Source: Nitrososphaerales archaeon
GTDB lineage: Archaea; Thermoproteota; Nitrososphaeria; Nitrososphaerales; Gagatemarchaeaceae
DNA length: 8,241 nt
Assembly (NCBI GenBank): GCA_030040055.1
Contig: JASHUK010000090.1
Span: 1-8,241 of the forward strand
Direction of reading: 5' to 3'
Shown piece after piece: positions 1 to 6,203 of the stretch. Each line of letters starts with the position of its first letter. Positions within the stretch are counted from its first letter, which is position 1. Made by a program: the position numbers and the translations under genes. The notes under the pieces are model-generated. The model did not search any database. It saw only the letters and a program-made list of their open reading frames with translations, and was not told the origin of the DNA.

Positions 1-261
1 GACGAGACCGACTCGGGGCTGGACATCGACGCGCTCAGGATTGTCGCGGAGGGGATCAACAAGGTCGCCGGCCCGCAGATGGGCACCCTGCTGATCACGC
101 ACTACCAGAGGATACTCAAGTACGTCAGGCCGCAGTTCGTCCACGTCATGTACCAGGGGAGGATCATCGAGTCCGGAGGGGAGGAGCTCTCCAGGCTGCT
201 GGAGGAGAAGGGCTACACCTGGATCAAGGGCTATGCCGGGGAGGAAGAGATTCCCCAGTAA
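1..261 (+). CDS. sufC: SufC, Fe-S assembly ABC ATPase (3' end only)
   Basis: This is the last 86 residues of SufC, the cytosolic ABC-type ATPase that binds SufB and SufD and drives the conformational change needed for cluster assembly; the 5' part lies outside the window. The frame is open from base 1. The first residues, DETDSGLD, are the end of Walker B with its catalytic glutamate followed by the D-loop, and DETDSGLD is characteristic of SufC rather than of transport ATPases. The H-loop histidine is in [10 protein letters not shown] (window residue 34). The C-terminal stretch around [12 protein letters not shown] matches the usual SufC ending. It stops with TAA, 49 bases before sufB on the same strand, so it is either the first visible gene of one operon or a separate unit ahead of a sufB promoter. 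Gene identity is secure; the full length cannot be seen. Confidence 0.95.
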   Translation, partial: DETDSGLDIDALRIVAEGINKVAGPQMGTLLITHYQRILKYVRPQFVHVMYQGRIIESGGEELSRLLEEKGYTWIKGYAGEEEIPQ

Positions 262-262
262 C

Positions 263-272
263 GCTTTTATGG
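263..272 (+). promoter_or_regulatory. Candidate archaeal TATA box ahead of sufB
   Basis: GCTTTTATGG, with the A/T core at 265-270, lies in the short sufC-sufB gap, an A/T-rich island in otherwise GC-rich sequence. Archaeal transcription usually starts about 24-28 bases downstream of the TATA centre. That would put the start near 291-297, giving a short leader that still contains the sufB ribosome-binding site. The position fits well, but a TATA-like string alone is weak evidence and sufB could simply be read through from sufC. Confidence 0.4.
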
Positions 273-281
273 AGAAAATAA

Positions 282-299
282 CCTATGTTATATCATAGG
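282..299. promoter_or_regulatory. 18-base palindrome upstream of sufB (operator or hairpin candidate)
   Basis: CCTATG (282-287) and CATAGG (294-299) form a perfect six-base inverted repeat around TTATAT. The central TATA (289-292) is itself palindromic, so only the T288/T293 pair breaks full symmetry. The element covers the predicted transcription start and its last base touches the sufB ribosome-binding site. That is where a dimeric archaeal repressor would sit, or where a small RNA hairpin could influence initiation. No regulator gene is in the window and no known Fe-S regulator motif is recognised, so the function is inferred from symmetry and position. Confidence 0.5.
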
Positions 300-303
300 G
301 TGA
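299..303 (+). promoter_or_regulatory. Ribosome-binding site of sufB
   Basis: GGTGA is followed by a seven-base spacer and the ATG at 311, a standard archaeal arrangement pairing with the UCACC near the 3' end of 16S rRNA. An in-frame TAG at 296-298 rules out a longer sufB product, so this site and ATG 311 fix the start. Confidence 0.75.
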
Positions 304-310
304 GCGGGGA

Positions 311-2794
311 ATGTCGTCCAAAGTAGACATAGTAACCGAAGACTACAAGGAAAAGTACGGGTTCAGCGACCCGATCGACGCCTACGCCGTAAAGGGGACA
401 AAGGGGCTCTCCGAGAGGGTGGTCCAGGAAATCGTCAGGCTCCACGACGAGCCGGCCTGGATGGAGCAGATCAGGATGAAGGCCCTCAAGCACTTCCTGG
501 AGAGGGGACCGCCGTCGTGGGCGCCGGAGCTGGGGGAGATAGACTACCAGTCGTTCTACTACTACGCGAACCCGACCGCGAAGAGCGCCGACTCGTGGGA
601 CCAGCTCCCCGAGTACATCAGGAAGACCTACGACAAGCTGGGCATAACAGAAGCGGAGAAGAAGTTCCTGTCGGGGGTCGGGGCAATCTACGAAAGCGAG
701 GCCGTCTACCACAGCCTGCAGGGGGAGCTCGCGAAGCAGGGGGTCGTCTTCAGCGACACCGTCACGGCGCTGAAGGAGTATCCGGAGATAATGAAGAAGT
801 ACTTCGGGACGGTCGTTCCCTACCAGGACAACTACATCGCGGCGCTGCAGACCGCGGTCTGGAGCGCCGGGAGCTTCGTCTACGTCCCCGAAGGCGCCAA
901 GGTGACGGCTCCCCTGCAGGCGTACTTCAGGATCAACGAGAAGAACATGGGCCAGTTCGAGAGGACCCTGATCGTAGCGGAGCCGTACAGCGAGGTCAGC
1001 TATATTGAAGGATGCCTCCCGGCCGACGAGCTGGTCAGCATGGGATACACCCTCAGGCCCATACTGGAGATGAGCGTGGGCGAACAGGTGGTCTCGGAGT
1101 CGGGCGGCTTCAAGATCGTCACGCAGAAGTTCGTCCATCAGCACAAGGGCACGATGCTGACCGTCACCCCCCAGTCCCCCGGCAACAGGTTCAGGCTGAC
1201 GCCGGAGCACCCGGTGCTCGCGGTCCTCAGGAAGGACGTGGCCATCAGGCCGAGCCGGAGCGGCTGGCTGCCTGAGGTGTCCTCTGAGAAGCTGAAGTCT
1301 GCGTCTCCAGGCTATCACGAGGCCGGGACCCTGAACGTCGGCGACTTCCTCGTCTACGTGGCGCCGAGCGAGACCGAGGACGTCCCGGAGCTCGGCGAGA
1401 CCGAGATGAAAATTCTCGGCCTGTATCTGGCGGAAGGTTCCGTCAGCTACAACAGGTCGCTGAAGAGACAGGTGGCCCAGTTCAGCTTCGGCAAGTCCGC
1501 CTCAGAGGAGCGCCTCGCCCGGGAGCTGCGCGCCCTAATTCTCTCCTTGGGAGAGAAGGCTAGCGTCTTCAAGGCGAGGGGGTCGTACTATTGCGTCTCA
1601 ACATACTCTAGGAGGCTCATCGAACTCTTCGTGGCTCACGCTGGGACGGGGGCTTCGACGAAGATGCTCTCCGACGCAGTGATGAAGCTCCCTGTCGCGA
1701 AGCAGGAGACACTTCTGAGCTACTACCTGAAGGGGGACGGAAACCGCTACAACAAGAAGGGAAGGTCGATGATGGTCAGGGCGTCCACTGCGAGCAAGGA
1801 CCTCGCCTTCCAGCTCCAGGAGCTGTTCGCACGCTCAGGCACTTTCGCCAACATCGTGGTCAGGAAAGGTTCCACCGACACATTCCAGGGGAGGACGATC
1901 GAAAGGAAGGACCAGTACGTCGTCGAGTACACAGAGGGGAAGAGGTGGAGCGAGGTGCGCAAGGCTGGGAACAGGTTCTTCGTGCCGATCAAACAGATCT
2001 CCGAGGAGGCTTATGACGACGTCGTGTACAACCTCGGGGTCGAGGTCGAGAACTCGTACCTTGTCAAGGGCTTCGCCGTCCACAACTGCTCAGCGCCCGT
2101 GTACACTTCGCAGTCCCTGCACTCGGCCATAGTCGAAATAGTGGCGAACAAGGGCTCGCTGGTCAAGTACACCACCCTCCAGAACTGGTCCAGGGACGTG
2201 CTGAACTTGGTGACCAAGAGGGCGCACGCCTACGAGGAGGCGACGGTCTCCTGGGTCGACTTCAACGGCGGCTCGAGGCTGACGCGCAAGTACCCTTCGA
2301 TCTACCTGCTGGGGCCCAGGGCCAAGGCCGACATAATATCTGTCGCGTACGCCGGGGCCGGACAGGTGCAGGACACCGGAGGGAAGGCCGTCCACCTCGC
2401 CCGCGACACGACGTCGAAGATAATCTCCCGCTCCGTCTCGAAGGACGGGGGGCACACGGCCTACAGGGGGCTGCTGCACATCGCGAAGGGGGCAAGGAAC
2501 GTGAAGAGCTCGGTCAGATGCGACGCGCTCCTGGTCGACGAGAAGAGCACCACCGCGACCTACCCGTACATGGAGATACAGGAGGACGACGCGACCGTCA
2601 CGCACGAGGCGAGCGTGGGCAAGGTCGGGGAGGAGCAGCTCTTCTACCTGATGGCCCGAGGGATATCCGAGGGGGACGCCCTGAGCATGGTGGTGAACGG
2701 GTTCCTGGAGCCGTTCGCGAAGGAGCTCCCGATGGCGTACGCCGTGGAGTTCAACAGGCTCATGTCCCTCGAAATGACGAACGCGGTGGGCTGA
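311..2794 (+). CDS. sufB: SufB Fe-S scaffold, precursor with in-frame intein
   Basis: SufB is the scaffold subunit of the cytosolic SufBCD complex, on which Fe-S clusters are built from SufS-derived sulfur. The 827-residue precursor is too long for SufB because residues 235-592 are an intein. Removing it leaves 469 residues, the normal family length. Extein N is residues 1-234, ending ...SYIEG; extein C begins C593-SAPVYTSQSLHS. By alignment from memory to E. coli SufB, C593 corresponds to Cys254, C737 (VRCDALL) to the essential Cys405, and H765-E766 (VTHEAS) to His433-Glu434; the C737-E766 spacing of 29 matches. The C-terminus (SLEMTNAVG) closely resembles the actinobacterial type. The start is ATG 311, with a good GGTGA site and an in-frame stop just upstream. 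sufD follows after 20 bases. Function depends on protein splicing, because the insertion separates a conserved cysteine from its domain. Confidence 0.96.
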   Translation: MSSKVDIVTEDYKEKYGFSDPIDAYAVKGTKGLSERVVQEIVRLHDEPAWMEQIRMKALKHFLERGPPSWAPELGEIDYQSFYYYANPTAKSADSWDQLPEYIRKTYDKLGITEAEKKFLSGVGAIYESEAVYHSLQGELAKQGVVFSDTVTALKEYPEIMKKYFGTVVPYQDNYIAALQTAVWSAGSFVYVPEGAKVTAPLQAYFRINEKNMGQFERTLIVAEPYSEVSYIEGCLPADELVSMGYTLRPILEMSVGEQVVSESGGFKIVTQKFVHQHKGTMLTVTPQSPGNRFRLTPEHPVLAVLRKDVAIRPSRSGWLPEVSSEKLKSASPGYHEAGTLNVGDFLVYVAPSETEDVPELGETEMKILGLYLAEGSVSYNRSLKRQVAQFSFGKSASEERLARELRALILSLGEKASVFKARGSYYCVSTYSRRLIELFVAHAGTGASTKMLSDAVMKLPVAKQETLLSYYLKGDGNRYNKKGRSMMVRASTASKDLAFQLQELFARSGTFANIVVRKGSTDTFQGRTIERKDQYVVEYTEGKRWSEVRKAGNRFFVPIKQISEEAYDDVVYNLGVEVENSYLVKGFAVHNCSAPVYTSQSLHSAIVEIVANKGSLVKYTTLQNWSRDVLNLVTKRAHAYEEATVSWVDFNGGSRLTRKYPSIYLLGPRAKADIISVAYAGAGQVQDTGGKAVHLARDTTSKIISRSVSKDGGHTAYRGLLHIAKGARNVKSSVRCDALLVDEKSTTATYPYMEIQEDDATVTHEASVGKVGEEQLFYLMARGISEGDALSMVVNGFLEPFAKELPMAYAVEFNRLMSLEMTNAVG
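1013..2086 (+). mobile_element. SufB intein with LAGLIDADG homing endonuclease
   Basis: A 358-residue self-splicing protein element lies inside SufB. Block A starts with the nucleophile C235 (CLPADELV). Block B carries the TxxH motif as T297-P-E-H300. Block F is VVYNLGVEVENSYLVKGF, and block G ends FAVHN with penultimate His591 and terminal Asn592, followed by the +1 extein Cys593. These are the residues needed for a class 1 splicing pathway with Cys1 and Cys+1. Between the splicing halves is a two-motif LAGLIDADG endonuclease. The junction (YIEG before, CSAP after) is, from memory, the insertion point of the Mycobacterium tuberculosis SufB intein, which is of nearly the same size. Parts of the intein look less GC-rich than the flanks (31 of 60 bases at 1561-1620 against 37 of 60 at 2461-2520), a weak sign of transfer. 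All key residues are present, so splicing is expected. Confidence 0.95.
1415..1741 (+). other. LAGLIDADG endonuclease motifs within the intein
   Basis: Two dodecapeptide-type motifs mark the homing endonuclease domain: LGLYLAEGS at SufB residues 369-377 and LLSYYLKGDG at residues 468-477. The second is preceded by the block D-like MKLPVAKQ. Each motif ends with an acidic residue before the last glycine (E375 and D476), the positions that bind the catalytic metal in this family. Both being present suggests an endonuclease that is still active rather than a decayed one. The target would be an intein-less sufB allele at the YIEG/CSAP codons. Confidence 0.85.
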
Positions 2795-2814
2795 CCGGTA
2801 GCTGCGGTGGCTGA

Positions 2815-4230
2815 TTGACAGTGTCCCAGTCTGAGGTGGCCTTCGACGAGGGGGCGGTCAGGTCCCTCTCGGCCTCACTTTCCGAGCCCGCGTGGCTGAC
2901 AGAGGCTAGGCTGGCCGCTTTCCGCGCCTTCACGTCTCTGCCGGCCGAGACCAACCCGCTCTACACGAAGTACGCGAGCCTGTCGGGGTTCGACCTTGCG
3001 AAGTTCGGGGCTAGCCCGGAGCGCACCCGCGTGGACCTCCGCCAGTTCTTCGGCGGCTACCTCACAGGGAAGGAGAAGAACATAATCCTCCAGGGGAACG
3101 AAACCGAGGTCCATTCCGAGCTGGACGAAGGGCTGAAGTCGAAGGGGGTCGAGCTCCTCTCCATGCAGGAGGCGCTGACCAGGCGGGAGCCCCTGATGAG
3201 GGAGCTCCTCGGGAAGAGGCTCGTCGACCCGGCAGGAGACAAGTACGCCGCCTTCGCCGCCGCCTTCTTCAACGGAGGGTCCCTGGTGTTCGTGCCGAAG
3301 GGGACCGTCGTCGACGCTCCCCTGAGGAGGATGGTGGTCGTCGGCTCCCCGAAGGGGGCGGTGATTGAGCAGAACTTCGTCTGCGCCGAGGGGGATTCAA
3401 GGCTGGTATTCCTGGAAGAGTTCTATTCGAAGGAGGGCTCGACCCCAGCGCTGGTCGCCTCCAACCTCGAGGTCAGGGGCGGGCCGGGCTCGCACCTCGA
3501 CTACTCGTCCATCCAGCTCCTCGACGAGCAGGCCGTCTTCCTATCAAACAGGGCCGTCAGGACGGCCGACAGCTCGACCGCGACGTTCAGCTCCCTCTCC
3601 CTTGGGGCGTCCGTGTCGAGGTGCAGGACCAACTTCCTGCTCGACGGCAGGGGGTCCCTGGCGGAGGGGTTCGAGCTCTTCTTCACCGACGGGAAACAGC
3701 GGTACGACTTCGAGTCGAACCTCCTCCACAACTCCCCGGACTCGACTGGGGCGACCCACGCGAGGGGGGTCCTGAAGGGGGAGTCGCAGTCCGTCTACAA
3801 GGGGATGATCAAGATAGTCGGGGCTGCCAAGAACTCCAGGTCGTACCTGGCGCACCATGCCCTGATACTGGAACGGACCGCGAAGTCCGACGCGATACCC
3901 GGACTCGAGATCGACAACAACGAGGTCAAGGCCACGCACTCCGCGTCCGTCGCGCAGATCGACGAAGAGCAGCTCTTCTACCTGATGGCCCGCGGGCTGT
4001 CCTTGGACGAGGCCAGGAGGATGGTCGTCACCGGGTTCTTCGAGCCCGTCCTGTCCCGCGTCCCGATCGAGCAGACCAGGGAGGGGGCCAGGTTCATGAT
4101 CGAGGGCAAGTGGGAGGGCAGGAAGAGGAGCCTCGCCGACAGGGAGGCCCTCCTGGCCGAGACCGGGGAGACGGTCCCCGAGGCCAAGCAGTCCGAAGAC
4201 ATCTTCGAGCGGCACTACAAGTACAGGTAG
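2815..4230 (+). CDS. sufD: SufD, SufB-paralogous subunit of the SufBCD complex
   Basis: SufD pairs with SufB in the cytosolic SufBCD scaffold and takes part in iron acquisition and cluster assembly. The 471-residue product is full length, with the helical N-terminal region (PAWLTEARLAAF near residues 25-36) followed by the beta-helix core shared with SufB. His375 in VKATHSASVAQI matches the functionally important His360 of E. coli SufD. Near the C-terminus it shares EEQLFYLMARG and MVV-GF-EP with the SufB encoded just upstream, showing paralogy. The start is TTG 2815, 20 bases after the sufB stop. GGTGG (2806-2810) precedes it with only four bases of spacing, so GTG at 2821 is a credible alternative start two codons later. 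The Rieske gene follows after 12 bases, indicating one transcript. It has no intein. Confidence 0.93.
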   Translation: MTVSQSEVAFDEGAVRSLSASLSEPAWLTEARLAAFRAFTSLPAETNPLYTKYASLSGFDLAKFGASPERTRVDLRQFFGGYLTGKEKNIILQGNETEVHSELDEGLKSKGVELLSMQEALTRREPLMRELLGKRLVDPAGDKYAAFAAAFFNGGSLVFVPKGTVVDAPLRRMVVVGSPKGAVIEQNFVCAEGDSRLVFLEEFYSKEGSTPALVASNLEVRGGPGSHLDYSSIQLLDEQAVFLSNRAVRTADSSTATFSSLSLGASVSRCRTNFLLDGRGSLAEGFELFFTDGKQRYDFESNLLHNSPDSTGATHARGVLKGESQSVYKGMIKIVGAAKNSRSYLAHHALILERTAKSDAIPGLEIDNNEVKATHSASVAQIDEEQLFYLMARGLSLDEARRMVVTGFFEPVLSRVPIEQTREGARFMIEGKWEGRKRSLADREALLAETGETVPEAKQSEDIFERHYKYR

Positions 4231-4242
4231 AGGCAGGGGCGT

Positions 4243-4548
4243 ATGGAGTACGTCGCGGCCCTGAAGAGCGCCGACCTGGGGGACGGCTCGATGTTGGCTG
4301 CGGACGTGGGCGGGGAGCACGTCCTGCTGACCAGGCTGGGGGCGGAGGTGTACGCGGTGGGGGGATACTGCACGCACGAGAAGACCGACCTCGGACGGGG
4401 CTTCATGGTCGAGGACAGGGTCGTCTGCCCGCTGCACCTGTCCCAGTTCGACCTGAAGACCGGTGCGGTCCAGAACCCCCCGGCCACCGAGCCTCTCAGG
4501 CGCTTCAACGTTAAAATAGAGGGCGGGACGATTTTCGTCGAGGTCTAG
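4243..4548 (+). CDS. Rieske-type [2Fe-2S] ferredoxin in the SUF operon
   Basis: This small soluble protein of 101 residues has one Rieske domain. The two cluster-binding boxes are C43-T-H45 and C62-P-L-H65, giving the Cys-x-His...Cys-x2-His pattern for a [2Fe-2S] cluster held by two cysteines and two histidines. Size and layout match the ferredoxin components of ring-hydroxylating oxygenases and NirD-like proteins, and there is no membrane segment or signal peptide. It starts with ATG 12 bases after sufD and ends 12 bases before sufS, so it is co-transcribed with the assembly genes. No oxygenase gene is nearby. A role in supplying electrons to cluster assembly, or as a dedicated early client, is therefore an inference from position. 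From memory, similar small Rieske genes occur in some actinobacterial SUF operons. Confidence 0.92.
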   Translation: MEYVAALKSADLGDGSMLAADVGGEHVLLTRLGAEVYAVGGYCTHEKTDLGRGFMVEDRVVCPLHLSQFDLKTGAVQNPPATEPLRRFNVKIEGGTIFVEV

Positions 4549-4560
4549 GGGGCCTCGGTT

Positions 4561-5922
4561 TTGCTGAAGACAGAAGCTTTCGACGTAGAGGCGGTCAGGC
4601 GGGACTTCCCGATACTGGCGCGCAAGGTCCGCGGAAAGAGGCTGGTCTACCTCGACAACGCGGCGACCACCCAGAAGCCCACGCAGGTGATCCAGTCGCT
4701 GGTGGACTACTACTCCAGATACAACTCGAACATCCACAGGTCGGTCCACACCCTCGGGGAGGAGGCTACCGAGGCGCACGAGTCTGCCAGGAAGAGGGTG
4801 GCCGGCTTCGTCGGGGCGTCCCCCAAGGGGCTCGTCTTCACGAGAGGGACCACCGAGTCCACAAACCTGGTGAGGTTCGCCTGGGGGGAGCGCTTCGTCA
4901 AGAAGGAGGACACCATCTTGGCGACCACGATGGAGCACCACAGCAACATCGTCCCGTGGCAGCTGCTGGCCAGGAAGCAGGGGGCCGCCCTGAAGCTGGT
5001 CTCCCTGAAGCCCGACGGGACGCTAGACATGGAGAGCCTCGAGGGGCTCCTGAGGCTGTCGCCGTCGCTCGTGGCCGTGACCCACTGTTCGAACGTGCTC
5101 GGGACGATAAACGACGTCCAGAAGGTCTGCTCAATGGCGAAGGCCGCCGGGGCGGTCACGGTGGTCGACGGCGCGCAGGCCGTCCCCCACGTCTCCGTCG
5201 ACGTCGGCGAGATCGGGTGCGACTTCTACGCCTTCTCGGGGCACAAGATGCTCGGCCCTACCGGCATCGGCGCCCTCGTCTCTTCGAAGGAGACGCTCGA
5301 GGCCATGGACCCGTTCCAGGGGGGAGGCGAGATGATAAGGGAGGTCTTCCCAGACCATGCCACCTGGAACGACGTCCCCTACAAGTTCGAGGCGGGGACC
5401 GTCAACATAGCTGACGCGATAGGGCTGGGGGCCGCCGTGGACTACCTCGAGAGGATCGGGATGGACAAGGTGAGGTCGCACGAGGTCGCGCTTGTCGCAT
5501 ACGCGATGGAAGAGCTCGCCAAGGTGAAGGGCTTCTCGCTCTACGGCCCGTCCGACCCGGAGGCGAGATGCGGGGTCCTGGCCTTCAACGTTGCCGACAT
5601 CCACCCCCACGACCTGGCCACGATACTCGACGAGGAGGGGATAGCGATCAGGTCCGGGCACCACTGCGCGCAGCCCCTGATGAGGTGGCTCGACGTCTCC
5701 GCGGCCAGCAGGGCGAGCCTGTACCTCTACAACTCTTACGACGACATCGACGCGCTGAAGGCTGGCCTCGAGAAGGCCAGGCGGGTCTTCAAGCTTTGCG
5801 CAGCGCCGACTTGTACAGGGAGGTCATCCTGGACTACTACAGGAACCCCCGCAACTTCGGGAAGCTGGAGGAGTTCGACATCTCTGCCCGCGACACCAAC
5901 CCGCTCTGCGGGGACGAGGTAG
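4561..5922 (+). CDS. sufS: SufS cysteine desulfurase (with out-of-frame C-terminal tail)
   Basis: SufS is a PLP-dependent cysteine desulfurase that converts L-cysteine to alanine and leaves a persulfide on its active-site cysteine as sulfur source for SufBCD. It is a group II (SufS/CsdA-like) enzyme. The N-terminal VYLDNAATTQKP is conserved, Lys229 in FSGHKMLGPTG is the PLP-binding lysine, and Cys369 in RSGHHCAQPLM is the persulfide cysteine. The domain is complete by residue 412 (ARRVFKL), the usual length, but no stop follows. The frame continues for 41 residues to TAG 5920-5922, across the start of sufU. That tail is 19 of 41 Ser/Thr, resembles no desulfurase ending I know, and looks like another-frame reading of sufU. 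It starts at TTG 4561, with AGGGGG at 4547-4552, 12 bases after the Rieske gene. The enzyme is certain; the tail may be real or an indel artefact. Confidence 0.93.
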   Translation: MLKTEAFDVEAVRRDFPILARKVRGKRLVYLDNAATTQKPTQVIQSLVDYYSRYNSNIHRSVHTLGEEATEAHESARKRVAGFVGASPKGLVFTRGTTESTNLVRFAWGERFVKKEDTILATTMEHHSNIVPWQLLARKQGAALKLVSLKPDGTLDMESLEGLLRLSPSLVAVTHCSNVLGTINDVQKVCSMAKAAGAVTVVDGAQAVPHVSVDVGEIGCDFYAFSGHKMLGPTGIGALVSSKETLEAMDPFQGGGEMIREVFPDHATWNDVPYKFEAGTVNIADAIGLGAAVDYLERIGMDKVRSHEVALVAYAMEELAKVKGFSLYGPSDPEARCGVLAFNVADIHPHDLATILDEEGIAIRSGHHCAQPLMRWLDVSAASRASLYLYNSYDDIDALKAGLEKARRVFKLCAAPTCTGRSSWTTTGTPATSGSWRSSTSLPATPTRSAGTR

Positions 5923-6203
5923 AGATGCAGATCAGGGTGGGGGACGGGAGGACGATCAAGGAGATCAGGTTCACCGGGAAGGGCTGCGCCATCAGCCAGG
6001 CGTCCGCCTCGATGCTGACCGAGCTCGCGAAGGGGAAGAACCTCGACTGGGTGAAGGCCCTGTCGAAGGAAGACATCGTCGGGATGCTGGGGAACCCGGA
6101 GCTAGGCCCCTCACGGATCAAGTGCGCCCTCTTGGGCATGAAGGTCCTGAAGACGGGGGTCTACGGGTATCTCGGAACGAAGATGACGGACACCGAGGAC
6201 TAG
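5796..6203 (+). CDS. sufU: SufU/IscU-like Fe-S assembly protein
   Basis: SufU/IscU-family proteins either carry nascent clusters (IscU) or relay sulfur from SufS (SufU). The 135-residue product begins LYREVILDYYRNPRNFG, typical of the family, and has the three conserved cysteines: C38 in NPLCGD (with D40), C64 in GKGCAISQASASM and C110 in SRIKCALLG. Sequence around the second and third cysteines is SufU-like, with lysine 109 before the third cysteine where IscU has histidine. However, only 45 residues separate C64 and C110, close to IscU (42) and without the roughly 20-residue insertion of zinc-binding bacterial SufU. The proposed start is TTG 5796, overlapping the sufS frame by 127 bases; TTG 5811 is an alternative that removes five residues. 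The frame is also open further upstream, so no stop fixes the start. It is the last gene of the operon. Confidence 0.88.
   Translation: MRSADLYREVILDYYRNPRNFGKLEEFDISARDTNPLCGDEVEMQIRVGDGRTIKEIRFTGKGCAISQASASMLTELAKGKNLDWVKALSKEDIVGMLGNPELGPSRIKCALLGMKVLKTGVYGYLGTKMTDTED

Noticed and set aside
288..293. TTATAT as the TATA box for sufB
   Set aside because: Transcription would then start at or after the ATG at 311, and the good GGTGA site would be lost. The box at 265-270 fits better, and TTATAT is better explained as the centre of the palindrome.
293..1318. A 341-codon open frame on the minus strand opposite the sufB N-terminal region
   Set aside because: It crosses the extein-intein boundary of sufB on the other strand and has an Arg/Leu/Val/Asp-rich composition typical of a GC-rich shadow frame.
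1539..1557. Perfect eight-base inverted repeat (TTCTCTCC, three-base loop, GGAGAGAA) inside the intein
   Set aside because: It lies in the middle of coding sequence with no T-tract and no gene boundary nearby. One such hairpin in over 8 kb is plausibly chance.
3544..4941. A 465-codon open frame on the minus strand across sufD, the Rieske gene and sufS
   Set aside because: It is antisense to three clearly identified genes, has low-complexity composition rich in Gly, Pro, Arg, Leu and Val, and contains no recognisable domain. High GC makes long antisense open frames common.
5568..5795. Starting sufU at the ATG at 5568
   Set aside because: This would add 76 residues translated from within sufS, including its catalytic-cysteine region read in another frame, and they resemble no IscU/SufU protein. 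The family's N-terminus begins at LYREVILDYY, fitting TTG 5796.
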